Shown here: piece after piece, positions 54,418 through 63,339 of the stretch
Layout: the number at the start of each line of letters is the position of its first letter
Numbering within the stretch: position 1 is the first letter of the stretch
Assembly: GCF_038007465.1 (NCBI RefSeq)
Contig: NZ_JBBOXF010000001.1
Span: 434,001 to 498,000, forward strand
Origin: Sporosarcina sp. FSL K6-1508
Lineage (GTDB): Bacteria; Bacillota; Bacilli; Bacillales_A; Planococcaceae
DNA length: 64,000 nucleotides
Reading direction: 5' to 3'
Translations under genes and position numbers: made by a program
The notes under the pieces: model-generated
The model's input: the letters and a program-made list of their open reading frames with translations, nothing else
Told to the model about the DNA's origin: nothing
The model's database searches: none

Positions 54418-54500
54418 AAATAAAGAATTCCATTGGACCACTGCGGCGCTAGGGGGCGCCTTCGCTCAGTATATGTACCAGATTTAATACTTCAACTTAT
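54418..54500 (+). repeat. Short form of the 62.2 kb repeat, internally deleted
   Basis: AATAAAGAATTCCATTG, CGGCGCTAGGGG and GCGCCTTCGCTCAGT match 62246-62362 in order, but about 60 bases between the last two blocks are missing. It lies in the 214-bp gap between narI and nreA. Confidence 0.7.
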
Positions 54501-54588
54501 ATAGACCTTTTTCCTCTTTTTTTAAAAGCTATATAGAACAAACGTACCTTTTTTATTATGTTCGCTATCTAGATTCAAGATACTTATC

Positions 54589-55269
54589 TTAGTTATTACG
54601 GTGCCTTCTATATAGAATATAGCTTCTTCCCACATAATTCAACGGTACACTCCACACATGAACGAGTCTAGTAAATGGCCACATTGCAAAAATAAGGAAC
54701 CCGGATAATACATGCAGCTGAAATGCTAGCGGAACACCTAACATATAGGCACCCTCAGGCCGAAAGATAAGTAAGGATCGGAACCATATCGAAATGGAAC
54801 TGCGGTAATCAAACTCCGGTTGTGTAATACTTGTCGCAATCACGCTATACATGCCGATGAAAACAATGAACAACAAAAGTGAGTTAACGATTAAATCTGA
54901 AGCTGTTGACAATTTACGTACATTTTTCAATGCAAAACGGCGATACGTTAAAATGAACATCCCCAAGAACGTGACGACTCCAAAAAATCCCCCGCCCCAT
55001 ACAGCACCCATATGGTACATATGATCACTTATGCCAAGCGCCTGCGTCCACTCCTTCGGAACAGCAAGCCCCACGACATGGCCCGCTATTACGGGCATGA
55101 TGCCGATATGGAACAGTAAACTACCTATCATCAGCTGTTTCTTTTCGATAAATTCACTTGATTTTGCAGTCCAGCCAAACTGGTCGTTCCGATATCTGAA
55201 AATATGCCCTACAACAAATGTTGCCATGCAAAGATAAGGAAAAATGACCCATAAAAATTGATTACCCAT
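54589..55269 (-). CDS. narI: Respiratory nitrate reductase gamma subunit NarI
   Basis: 226 aa from the ATG at 55269, with AGGAGG upstream. Five membrane helices carry the heme-ligand histidines expected for a di-heme cytochrome b (VVGHIFRYR, LLFHIGIMPVIAGH, LAFQLHVLSGF and RLVHVWSVPL). It oxidises menaquinol and passes electrons to NarH. It overlaps the narJ end by 8 bp. Confidence 0.92.
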   Translation of the reverse strand: MGNQFLWVIFPYLCMATFVVGHIFRYRNDQFGWTAKSSEFIEKKQLMIGSLLFHIGIMPVIAGHVVGLAVPKEWTQALGISDHMYHMGAVWGGGFFGVVTFLGMFILTYRRFALKNVRKLSTASDLIVNSLLLFIVFIGMYSVIATSITQPEFDYRSSISIWFRSLLIFRPEGAYMLGVPLAFQLHVLSGFLIFAMWPFTRLVHVWSVPLNYVGRSYILYRRHRNN

Positions 55270-55831
55270 TTGTAGTCGCCTCCTGAAGAGCACATGACTT
55301 AAAGGTTTCCCTCATTCCCTTAATTAGATGGAAGTAGGGGCTATTATATTTCTCCAGCGCTTTTAACAGATGATATGTTCCATCCTCCATTACTGCGAGA
55401 AGCATACTAAAACTTTGTTCTGCCCTTGGATCACCTACCCACTCACACGCGTAAATAAATTCGCACATAAGGGGTAAAAAGTCAGACAGTTCACCAGCTG
55501 GCATATTCAATCCGAACATTTCATAAAGCACTTTCAATTTAGCAAGCATTTGACCGCGATCTTTCGCATCCTGATACTTTACGTAGGTCATGAACAACGT
55601 CGAGTCTGTCTGGAAATCAAACGTATATGTATACATTTCCTGGATGTCATCGAAGCTGTATTCATGCATTAGCTCCCAGTATTTTTTAATATGCACATAT
55701 GCCGGATGAGAAGAGTCAAATGACTCTTCCATGACCGACGGTTGAAAATTCACTTTTTCTGGGTACGTAAGTTGCTGTGCGAAGAAGCCAAATGCATGTT
55801 TTTCGTTATACAGCTTCTGCAGATCAATCAC
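55262..55831 (-). CDS. narJ: Nitrate reductase assembly chaperone NarJ
   Basis: 189 aa from the GTG at 55831, preceded by GGGGG; the longer frame from 55909 lies within narH and does not resemble NarJ. The helical TorD/NarJ-type chaperone has YTYTFDFQTDSTLFMTY and LSDFLPLMCEFIY. It holds NarG during Moco insertion and does not remain in the final enzyme. It overlaps narH by 8 bp and narI by 8 bp. Confidence 0.9.
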   Translation of the reverse strand: MIDLQKLYNEKHAFGFFAQQLTYPEKVNFQPSVMEESFDSSHPAYVHIKKYWELMHEYSFDDIQEMYTYTFDFQTDSTLFMTYVKYQDAKDRGQMLAKLKVLYEMFGLNMPAGELSDFLPLMCEFIYACEWVGDPRAEQSFSMLLAVMEDGTYHLLKALEKYNSPYFHLIKGMRETFKSCALQEATTNG

Positions 55832-57428
55832 GCCAAATCCCCCCGTAGAAGTTCTCTTCGTAAATTTCTTTGCCCGATTTCGCTTGAGGCTGCGTACCAC
55901 AACCATCACAGCTACTATCTTCTTGTTTTATTCCCGCATAGCTGTATGGACTTTCCGATGTGCCCATACTGTAGTCGCCCATTTCGGCATAACCTTCGGA
56001 GCCTTGAGAACGGTATGCATTCATGTGGCCCTCTTTATGAGCCGTCGGGATGACAAAACGGTCTTCATATTTTGCGATTGCCAGCAATCTGTACATCGCC
56101 TTCGTTTGTTGAGCAGTCAGACCGACACGTTCCAGGCGTGATTCATCGAATTCTTTTCCGGAAGAAACGGCACGCATGTATGAACGCATCATTGCCATTT
56201 TTTGCAGCGCACCTTTCACAGTTTCGGTGTCCCCCGCCGTGAGCATATTCGCAAGGTATTGAATCGGAATCCGCATTTCCTCGATTGCCGGGAAAATCAT
56301 ATCCGGATTCTTAATCGAGTCTTTTCCTTCAAAGTAATTCATGATTGGGCTCAATGGTGGGACATACCAGACCATTGGCAACGTGCGGTATTCAGGGTGA
56401 AGGGGGAAAGCAAGCTTATATTCAATCGCCAATTTATAGACCGGCGAATTTTGAGCGCCTTCAATCCATTCTTCTGTAATCCCATCTTTTCTTGCCTGGG
56501 CGATAACTTCAGGATCATTTGGATCAAGAAAGAGATCAATCTGTGCTTTATACAACTCTTTTTCGTTCGGTGTAGAAGCTGCTTCAAGAACACGATCTGC
56601 GTCATATAGAAGAACGCCTAAATAGCGAATCCGGCCTGTGCATGTCTCAGAACAGACAGTCGGCAATCCTGACTCAATGCGCGGGAAACAGAATGTACAT
56701 TTCTCGGCCTTATTCGTTTTCCAGTTAAAATAGACTTTCTTGTAAGGACAGCCAGTCATACAATAGCGCCAGCCACGGCAAGCTTCTTGGTCAACAAGGA
56801 CAATCCCATCCTCATCCCGCTTGTAAATCGCGCCTGAAGGACATGAAGCAACACAGCTCGGATTGAGACAGTGTTCACACAACCTTGGCAGGTACATCAT
56901 AAACGCTTGTTCAAAGTTGAATTTAATTTCTTCTTCTATCTTTTCGATATTAGGATCCATAGGCCCGGTAATATGAGCTCCGGCAAGCTGATCTTCCCAG
57001 TTCGGCCCCCATTCGAGATCCATGTATTCACCCGTCACAACAGACTTTGCACGAGCAACAGGCGTATGCTTACTGTCTGTTGCAGACGTCAGTTTTTCGT
57101 AATCATATGTCCATGGCACGTAGTAGTCTTTCATCTCGGGCATATCCGGGTTGTAGAAAATTTTACCAAGGGCAATTTTCGATAGTTTCGAACCCGATTT
57201 CAGCTCCAACTTACCTTTTTTATTAATTTGCCATCCACCTTTGTAAAGTTCCTGGTCTTCCCAGCGTTTTGGATAGCCGATTCCCGGTTTTGTTTCAACG
57301 TTATTGAACCACATATACTCCGCGCCTTCACGGTTTGTCCATGTCGTTTTACACGTAACACTGCAAGTATGGCAACCAATACATTTATCTAGATTCATAA
57401 CCATTGCAACTTGTGCTTTAATCTTCAA
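55824..57428 (-). CDS. narH: Respiratory nitrate reductase beta subunit NarH
   Basis: 534 aa with a TTG start 9 nt after AAGGAGGT. Four ferredoxin-type cysteine clusters are seen: CIGCHTCSVTCK near the N-terminus, CEHCLNPSCVASCP (about 185), CRGWRYCMTGCP (about 217), where Trp replaces one Cys as expected for the [3Fe-4S] centre, and CTFCFPRIESGLPTVCSETC. It carries electrons from NarI heme to NarG. Overlaps narG by 11 bp. Confidence 0.95.
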   Translation of the reverse strand: MKIKAQVAMVMNLDKCIGCHTCSVTCKTTWTNREGAEYMWFNNVETKPGIGYPKRWEDQELYKGGWQINKKGKLELKSGSKLSKIALGKIFYNPDMPEMKDYYVPWTYDYEKLTSATDSKHTPVARAKSVVTGEYMDLEWGPNWEDQLAGAHITGPMDPNIEKIEEEIKFNFEQAFMMYLPRLCEHCLNPSCVASCPSGAIYKRDEDGIVLVDQEACRGWRYCMTGCPYKKVYFNWKTNKAEKCTFCFPRIESGLPTVCSETCTGRIRYLGVLLYDADRVLEAASTPNEKELYKAQIDLFLDPNDPEVIAQARKDGITEEWIEGAQNSPVYKLAIEYKLAFPLHPEYRTLPMVWYVPPLSPIMNYFEGKDSIKNPDMIFPAIEEMRIPIQYLANMLTAGDTETVKGALQKMAMMRSYMRAVSSGKEFDESRLERVGLTAQQTKAMYRLLAIAKYEDRFVIPTAHKEGHMNAYRSQGSEGYAEMGDYSMGTSESPYSYAGIKQEDSSCDGCGTQPQAKSGKEIYEENFYGGIWRD

Positions 57429-60400
57429 GCCAGTTTACCTCCTTCATCTTGCGGACTGCTACATACTCATCCCGCTGATTTCCGATTGGTCCATAATAGT
57501 TGAATCCATAACTGAGCTGCGCGTATCCGCCAACCATTTGCGTCGGTTTCATATGAATCCGCGTCGGTGCGTTATGGCTTCCACCCCGTTCCTCTGAGAT
57601 CTCAGAGCCTGGCACTTGAATATGTTTGTCTTGTGCGTGATACATGAACATCGTTCCTTTTGGTATTCTGTGACTGACGACGGCACGCGCAGTAACCACA
57701 CCGTTTCGGTTGTACACTTCAAGCCACTGATTATCGTCAATCCCATGCTCTTCTGCATTTTCACTAGAAATCCAGACAGTCGGCCCGCCGCGAAACAACG
57801 TTAGCATATGCTGATTATCCTGATACGTCGTGTGAATGTTCCACTTACCATGGGGTGTCAAATACCGCAGAACGAGTGAATCTTGTCCGCCAATGATTTT
57901 TTTATCCCGTGGTCCGAATACCATCGGCGGAAGCGTCGGTTTATAAACCGGTAAGCCTTCACCGAATTCCAAGAATAATTCATGATCAATATAGAAATGC
58001 TGTCTGCCTGTCAATGTTCTGAACGGAACCAGCCGTTCAATATTCGTTGTAAATGGCGAGTAACGGCGACCAAGTTTATTTGAACCGGAGAATACCGGTG
58101 TCGGAATCACTTCTCGCGGCTGTGCAGTGATACCTGCAAACGTAAAGCGTTCTGCAGCACGATCGGCTGAAATATCTTTCAGTTCAACGCCGGTATCCAA
58201 TTCCGCTGCTGCAAAAGCCTTTTGAGAAACGCGACCATTCGTTGCAGAAGATAGTGTCAGCATTGCTTCCGCCGCGTGCTTTGCTGTATGCAGTTTCGGC
58301 AAACCGTTTTTGATGGATTCATCGAAATAGGTGCCGTTGATGCCCTTCATCATTTCATATTCATCCGCGACAGAGAAACTGACGCCGTGTGCTCCTACTT
58401 TACCTGTTGATAATAACGGTCCAAGCGTGACGTATTTATCGTAAATTTGTGTGTAATCACGTTCCACAATTGTCATAGCGGGCATTGTTTTACCCGGTAT
58501 CGCTTCAACCTCGCCTTTTTTCCAGTCCTTCACTTCGCCATAAGGCTGGGCAATTTCCTGGATAGAATCATGCGCAAGCGGTGTAGTGACAAGATCTTTA
58601 TAAACGCCCGGAAGATGAACTTTCGCCATTTCCGAGAAGGTTTCCGCAAGTGCGCGGTAGATATCCCAATCCGAACGAGATTCCCAAAGTGGGTCAACTG
58701 CTGGGTTGAACGGGTGAACAAATGGATGCATATCCGTTGAAGAAAGGTCGTGTTTCTCATACCAAGTTGCTGCTGGAAGAACGACATCTGCGTACAACGG
58801 AGTTGTTGTCATCCGGAAATCCAGTGCTACGAGAAGATCAAGTTTTCCTTCTACGTCATCACGCCAAACAATTTCTTCAGGCTTAACATCTTCATTTGGC
58901 GTTGCAAGCAGAGCATGGGAAGCGCCGAATAAATGTTTCATAAAGTATTCCTGACCTTTTGCAGAACTCGACACTAAGTTAGAGCGCCAAACAAATAGAG
59001 ACCGCGGGAAGTTTTCCGGAGCATCCGGATCTTCAATTGCAAATTGCGTTTCGCCTGACTTGATTTGTTCCAGTGTATAATTAACGATTTCCTGTGTGGT
59101 TGTTTTTCCTTCTTTTGCTGCCTCTTCTGCAAACATCAGACTATTCTTGTTGAATTGGGGATAAGACGGCAACCAACCAAGTCGTGCAGCCAATACGTTA
59201 TAGTCTGCCGGATGCTGATAGCGGGCTTTTCCGCCTGTCGGTGACATAAGAAGATCCGCGCCCATTTCCTCGTACTTCCATTGATCAGTTCCAAAATAGA
59301 AATAAGATGTCGCGTTTTGAAGTCGCGCCGGTGCTTGCCAGTCACGTGCAAATGCGATTGTGCTCCATCCTTCAATCGGACGGCATTTTTCTTGACCAAC
59401 GTAATGGGCCCAGCCACCACCATTAACGCCTTGACAACCAGTTAACATAACTAGGTTAAGAATTGATCTATAAATCGTGTCACTGTTAAACCAGTGATTA
59501 ATGCCCGCTCCCATAATAATCATGGAACGACCGCCTGTTTCAAGTGCGTTATGTGCAAATTCCCGTGCGATTTGGATAACCAGTTCGGGTTTCACACTCG
59601 TGATTTTCTCTTGCCATGCGGGCGTGTAAAATGACCCGGCATCATCATAGCCGGAAGCTTCAAGATCACTGCCGATCCGGTTGACACCATACTGGCTTAA
59701 CATCAAATCATGAACAGTCGTTACAAGACTTTCTGTTCCGTCCGCAAGCAATATTTTCTTTACAGGAATCGGACGTTTAAATGTTCCATTTGACACATTA
59801 TCGAAGAATGGGAAGACAATCTCTTTCCATTCCGCGCCATGTTCAGCGATCGACAAGGCTGGCTCAACGCGTGTCCCATCTACACTATCAAGAATTAGGT
59901 TCCACTTCTTGTCTTCTTCCCAGCGCTGTCCCATCGTACCGTTCGGGACAATCACTTCACTTTTTGCCTCATCGAAAATTACCGGTTTCCATTCTGCGTG
60001 CTCGGAAGCTTGACCAATATCACTTGCCCGTAAAAATCGACCAGCTTTATATGAATCTTCATGTGCATCGAGTGTTATCAGGAAAGGCATATCTGTATAT
60101 TGTTTCGCGTAATTCAAGAACATCGGCTCTTTACGTTGTTCATAAAATTCATCGAGAATGACATGCGTCATTGCTTGAGCAACTGCTGCGTCCGTTCCGG
60201 GATTTGCCGAAATCCAATCATCCGCATGTGTAACACTTTCCGCGTAATCAGGAGCAACGGAAACTACTTTTGTTCCTTTGTAGCGCACTTCTGTCATGAA
60301 GTGAGCATCTGGTGTTCTCGTTAGGGGCACATTCGATCCCCACATAATAATGTAACCGGCGTTAAACCAATCACTCGATTCAGGAACATCTGTCTGCTCA

Positions 60401-61092
60401 CCCCAGATTTGCGGTGAAGAAGGCGGTAAGTCTGCATACCAGTCATAGAAACTAAGCATTTCACCGCCAAGAAGAGAGATAAATCGCGCCCCTGACGCAT
60501 AACTGACCATTGACATCGCGGGAATCGGTGTAAATCCGGCAACTCTGTCAGGTCCATACTTTTGGATTGTGTAAATGAGCTGCGCAGAAATCATTAACGT
60601 CGCGTCTCTCCAGTTAACACGGACATGTCCGCCTTTTCCACGTGCTTTTTTATATTCATCTGCTTTTATAGGATCCTCTACAATGCTTGCCCATGCTTTC
60701 ACCGGATCTTTCAGTTCAGCAACGGCTTGGCTCCACATGCGCCATAGTTTTCCTCGTATGTAGGGGTACTTCACTCGAAGAGGACTATACTCATACCAAG
60801 AAAAAGAGGCTCCACGAGGACATCCTCGCGGTTCAAATTCAGGCATATCGGGTCCGCATGAAGGATAGTCAATTTGCTGATTTTCCCACGTAATAATTCC
60901 ATTTTTCACAAATACTTTCCAACTGCATGAGCCTGTGCAGTTCACGCCGTGCGTCGTCCGTACAACTTTGTCGTGCGACCAACGTTGCCGGTACATATTT
61001 TCCCAATCTCGACTTTTTTCTTCTAAAATTGACCAATTTCCCGAAAAACGTTCAACCGGTTTGAAGTAATTAAGTTCAAACTTTTTCTTCAT
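57418..61092 (-). CDS. narG: Respiratory nitrate reductase alpha subunit NarG
   Basis: 1224 aa from the ATG at 61092, with AAGGAG upstream. The N-terminal Fe-S/Moco region has RTTHGVNCTGSCSW (His and Cys ligands of the FS0 cluster) and the family motif RGCPRGASFSWYEYSPLR. YIIMWGSNVPLTRTPDAH binds the MGD cofactor, with the Asp-bearing segment expected for Mo coordination. The length matches Gram-positive NarG. It reduces nitrate to nitrite in the cytoplasm using quinol electrons and needs the Moco genes of this window. Three TAGGR-N4-YCCTA-like dyads lie 90-145 bp upstream. Confidence 0.96.
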   Translation of the reverse strand: MKKKFELNYFKPVERFSGNWSILEEKSRDWENMYRQRWSHDKVVRTTHGVNCTGSCSWKVFVKNGIITWENQQIDYPSCGPDMPEFEPRGCPRGASFSWYEYSPLRVKYPYIRGKLWRMWSQAVAELKDPVKAWASIVEDPIKADEYKKARGKGGHVRVNWRDATLMISAQLIYTIQKYGPDRVAGFTPIPAMSMVSYASGARFISLLGGEMLSFYDWYADLPPSSPQIWGEQTDVPESSDWFNAGYIIMWGSNVPLTRTPDAHFMTEVRYKGTKVVSVAPDYAESVTHADDWISANPGTDAAVAQAMTHVILDEFYEQRKEPMFLNYAKQYTDMPFLITLDAHEDSYKAGRFLRASDIGQASEHAEWKPVIFDEAKSEVIVPNGTMGQRWEEDKKWNLILDSVDGTRVEPALSIAEHGAEWKEIVFPFFDNVSNGTFKRPIPVKKILLADGTESLVTTVHDLMLSQYGVNRIGSDLEASGYDDAGSFYTPAWQEKITSVKPELVIQIAREFAHNALETGGRSMIIMGAGINHWFNSDTIYRSILNLVMLTGCQGVNGGGWAHYVGQEKCRPIEGWSTIAFARDWQAPARLQNATSYFYFGTDQWKYEEMGADLLMSPTGGKARYQHPADYNVLAARLGWLPSYPQFNKNSLMFAEEAAKEGKTTTQEIVNYTLEQIKSGETQFAIEDPDAPENFPRSLFVWRSNLVSSSAKGQEYFMKHLFGASHALLATPNEDVKPEEIVWRDDVEGKLDLLVALDFRMTTTPLYADVVLPAATWYEKHDLSSTDMHPFVHPFNPAVDPLWESRSDWDIYRALAETFSEMAKVHLPGVYKDLVTTPLAHDSIQEIAQPYGEVKDWKKGEVEAIPGKTMPAMTIVERDYTQIYDKYVTLGPLLSTGKVGAHGVSFSVADEYEMMKGINGTYFDESIKNGLPKLHTAKHAAEAMLTLSSATNGRVSQKAFAAAELDTGVELKDISADRAAERFTFAGITAQPREVIPTPVFSGSNKLGRRYSPFTTNIERLVPFRTLTGRQHFYIDHELFLEFGEGLPVYKPTLPPMVFGPRDKKIIGGQDSLVLRYLTPHGKWNIHTTYQDNQHMLTLFRGGPTVWISSENAEEHGIDDNQWLEVYNRNGVVTARAVVSHRIPKGTMFMYHAQDKHIQVPGSEISEERGGSHNAPTRIHMKPTQMVGGYAQLSYGFNYYGPIGNQRDEYVAVRKMKEVNWLED

Positions 61093-61184
61093 TGGAAAAA
61101 CCAACTCCTTTTCAGAATACCTAACGATCAATGACGGGAATCAGAGATTTGTTCATTCATATACTACTAATTGTAGGTATAGTT

Positions 61185-61234
61185 TAGGAGTCTTCCTAGT
61201 AGGGATGTTCCTATTTACCATGGGGAATACCCTT
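61185..61234. promoter_or_regulatory. Three NreC-box candidates upstream of narG
   Basis: TAGGA-GTCT-TCCTA (61185-61198), TAGGG-ATGT-TCCTA (61200-61213) and TGGGG-AATA-CCCTT (61221-61234) share one dyad plan. They are spaced 15 and 21 bp apart, so they lie on nearly one face of the helix for the second pair. They resemble the staphylococcal NreC site. Confidence 0.65.
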
Positions 61235-61243
61235 ACTCATATG

Positions 61244-61288
61244 AAAGGCCGCTTTATCTATCCGCATTGGACATGATAAAACGGCCTA
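61244..61288 (-). terminator. Intrinsic terminator of ric
   Basis: AGGCCGCTTTATC pairs with GATAAAACGGCCT (one mismatch). It lies just upstream of the narG boxes and insulates nar from ric. Confidence 0.7.
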
Positions 61289-61359
61289 TTTCGACTTTCC
61301 ATATACATGTTGTGACTTTTTCTGCCACCATCCACTTTGGCTTTTGACATCTTATCGAA

Positions 61360-62058
61360 TCATATTGCAGCTCGTACGCGATCAAATAGCACATTATTTT
61401 CGAGATGAACATGATCGAATGTGTCTTTTTCAAGCTGTTCGAGCCGTTTGTAGACAATCTGGAATGTCCCACAGGCATCTTCCGGAAGAGTGAAATCGCC
61501 GGTAATATCTCTCAATTCCTTCAGCAGCTTCCCTGCGTTGTCGTGCTCTTCCTCGAGTTCGAATACATGCGGCTTCAATTTTTCTTTTAATGCCGGCGTT
61601 GGATTTTCCATGAACTTTTGAATGAGCGGGAATACATTTCTGTCTTCATCATCTGTATGATCAAGCAATTCGGTGCGCAATGTTTTAAAGATTTCTTGAA
61701 CACGTAACAGATAAGGATACTTCCCTCCGTGGACACGAGCAACTTTCATTATATAAGGGGCCAGCAAAGGCAATTCTTCCCGTAAATCTGCATGATACTT
61801 TTCTTGAATATAAGCAATCAATGTTTTATTGCCGAATGAAGATGGATGAATGCTTTCACGCATTTCACGCTTCTGTTCCATCTCTTTTAAACTCGTTAAC
61901 ACTTCCTTTGGATCAAGACCGCGTTTTTCTGCGGCTTCTTTGAGGGCCACTTTTCCACCGCAGCAAAAATCGATGCGCAGATTTCTGAACAAATCAGCAC
62001 TTTGAGGAAGTGCTGTGACAATATCGGAAACTTGAGTGTCGAGTGCGAGTTGACTCAT
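61360..62058 (-). CDS. ric: Iron-sulfur cluster repair di-iron protein Ric/ScdA
   Basis: 232 aa. The N-terminal ScdA_N domain (1-60) has DLFRNLRIDFCCGGKVALKEAA with the Cys-Cys-Gly-Gly motif. The C-terminal hemerythrin domain (about 80-230) has His/Glu ligands in ARVHGGKYPYL, LLDHTDDEDRNVFP, LEEEHDNAGKLL and DHVHLENNVLF. It repairs Fe-S clusters damaged by NO or peroxide, a need that arises with nitrate and nitrite reduction. A perfect TAGGG-N4-CCCTA dyad 78 bp upstream ties it to NreC control. Confidence 0.92.
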   Translation of the reverse strand: MSQLALDTQVSDIVTALPQSADLFRNLRIDFCCGGKVALKEAAEKRGLDPKEVLTSLKEMEQKREMRESIHPSSFGNKTLIAYIQEKYHADLREELPLLAPYIMKVARVHGGKYPYLLRVQEIFKTLRTELLDHTDDEDRNVFPLIQKFMENPTPALKEKLKPHVFELEEEHDNAGKLLKELRDITGDFTLPEDACGTFQIVYKRLEQLEKDTFDHVHLENNVLFDRVRAAI

Positions 62059-62135
62059 TCGTTTTCCTCCTACATTCTTTTTGGCGAGAATGGTACTTGC
62101 TTTTAACTATAGATTGTTGTGTTAACGAGTAATAG

Positions 62136-62149
62136 TAGGGCTTTCCCTA
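62136..62149. promoter_or_regulatory. NreC-box upstream of ric
   Basis: TAGGG-CTTT-CCCTA, perfect, with the dyad extending to 7-bp arms (AGTAGGG..CCCTACT). Confidence 0.7.
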
Positions 62150-62244
62150 CTTAAGAAATAGACGATATATAAAGTCACGTCTGTTGATTAACCACTTTTT
62201 CACATAAAGCACCAGTAAGAATAGCATAATAGTCTACGTATGAT

Positions 62245-62390
62245 GAAATAAAGAATTCCATTGAACCGCTACGGCGCTAGGGGATGCCTCCCGCCATAAG
62301 CCAAGCAGCTTCGCCGCCAGTCTTATGGCTTCGGCTACCCCTGTTAAGGCGCCTTCGCTCAGTTTATACACCGCATTCACTAGTTCAACA
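62245..62390 (+). repeat. Hairpin repeat, full-length form
   Basis: AATAAAGAATTCCATTG, CGGCGCTAGGGG, a CATAAGCC..GGCTTATG-like inner dyad and GGCGCCTTCGCTCAGT. A shortened copy lacking the inner part lies at 54418-54500. Confidence 0.7.
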
Positions 62391-62426
62391 TCTATAATTA
62401 TAGTCAAGAAAGATTCACTTCAGGTC

Positions 62427-63085
62427 GCAGATTTCATCACAGCTAATGAAATATATTTTTTCACATCGACCATTCAGCGAAGGCGCGACTTCGTGGTAGC
62501 CGGAGCGATAAGACTGAAAGTGCTCTTCTTTCTGGCTTCTCGCGGGAGGCATCCACAAAGCGTCGAAGCGATATTAGCAGGATTTCTAATTCTATCCTCG
62601 TGTATTGGGACATTCGTTGATCACATCCGCTCGATTTACGTCACGCCAGATTGCAGATTTCACCACAAATAACAAAATGCGCTTTCTCAAATAGACCATC
62701 CAGCGAAGACGCTTCTTCGTGGTAGCCGGAGCGATAAGACTGAAAGCGCTCTCCTTTCCGGCTTCTCGCGGGAGGCATCCACAAAGCGTCGAAGCGATAT
62801 TAGCAGGATTTCTAATTCTATCCTCGTGTATTGGGACATTCGTTGATCACATCCGCTCGATTTACGTCACGCCAGATTGCAGATTTCACCACAAATAACA
62901 AAATGTGCTTTCTCAAATAGACCATCCAGCGAAGGAGCGACTTCGTGGTAGCCGGAGCGATAAGACTGAAAGTGTTCTCCTTTCTGGCTTATCGGGGAAG
63001 GCATCCACAAAGCGCCGAAGCGGCATTAGTAGTAATTCCAATTAACTCCAAGTATTAGTTCTTTTTCAGCGACCTCCCAAAAGCC
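62427..63085 (+). repeat. Three tandem units of a 226-bp repeat
   Basis: GCAGATTTCA recurs at 62427, 62653 and 62879, and GTGGTAGCCGGAGCGATAAG at 62493, 62719 and 62945: an exact 226-bp period. Units 1 and 2 share nearly all bases in the second half; unit 3 diverges at its end into a TTTTTCAGCGACCTCCCAAA tail. An inverted copy with the same tail is at 12233-12630. No coding sense is convincing. The bases 63086-63262 hold nothing else recognisable. Confidence 0.88.
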
Positions 63086-63262
63086 CTTATAAAGCGCATA
63101 CGCCGTATTCATTTATTCAGCATATATACTTCCGAAGTTGAAAGAATAACTACCTTTCTATAGGGGTTGAAAGTACCCTAAATTCGAAGAGAAAATACTA
63201 TAAAGAAAGAGTAAGCAGTCACTTTATGATTAAATTTAGTTAATAAACGAATCTGATATACA

Positions 63263-63338
63263 GTAATCGAGTAGGAGGGAGTGATTAACTCCCGACCTCT
63301 CACACCACCGTACATACCGTTCGGTATACGGCGGTTCA
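63263..63338 (-). ncRNA. Group II intron 3' end (domains V and VI)
   Basis: Directly after the maturase stop on the minus strand, ACCGCCGTATACC pairs with GGTATGTACGGTGGT around GAAC (domain V-like, 63304-63336). A GGGAGT..ACTCCC hairpin with an unpaired A follows (domain VI-like, 63271-63296), ending CTACTCGATTAC. The catalytic core and 5' end lie beyond the window. Confidence 0.65.
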
Positions 63339-63339
63339 A

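Noticed and set aside
62325..62672. 115-codon open frame across the repeats
   Set aside because: It crosses two different repeat families and reads as chance coding in repetitive DNA.
62427..63085. CRISPR or rRNA-like array
   Set aside because: The 226-bp units are directly joined without spacers and do not resemble any RNA gene I can recognise.
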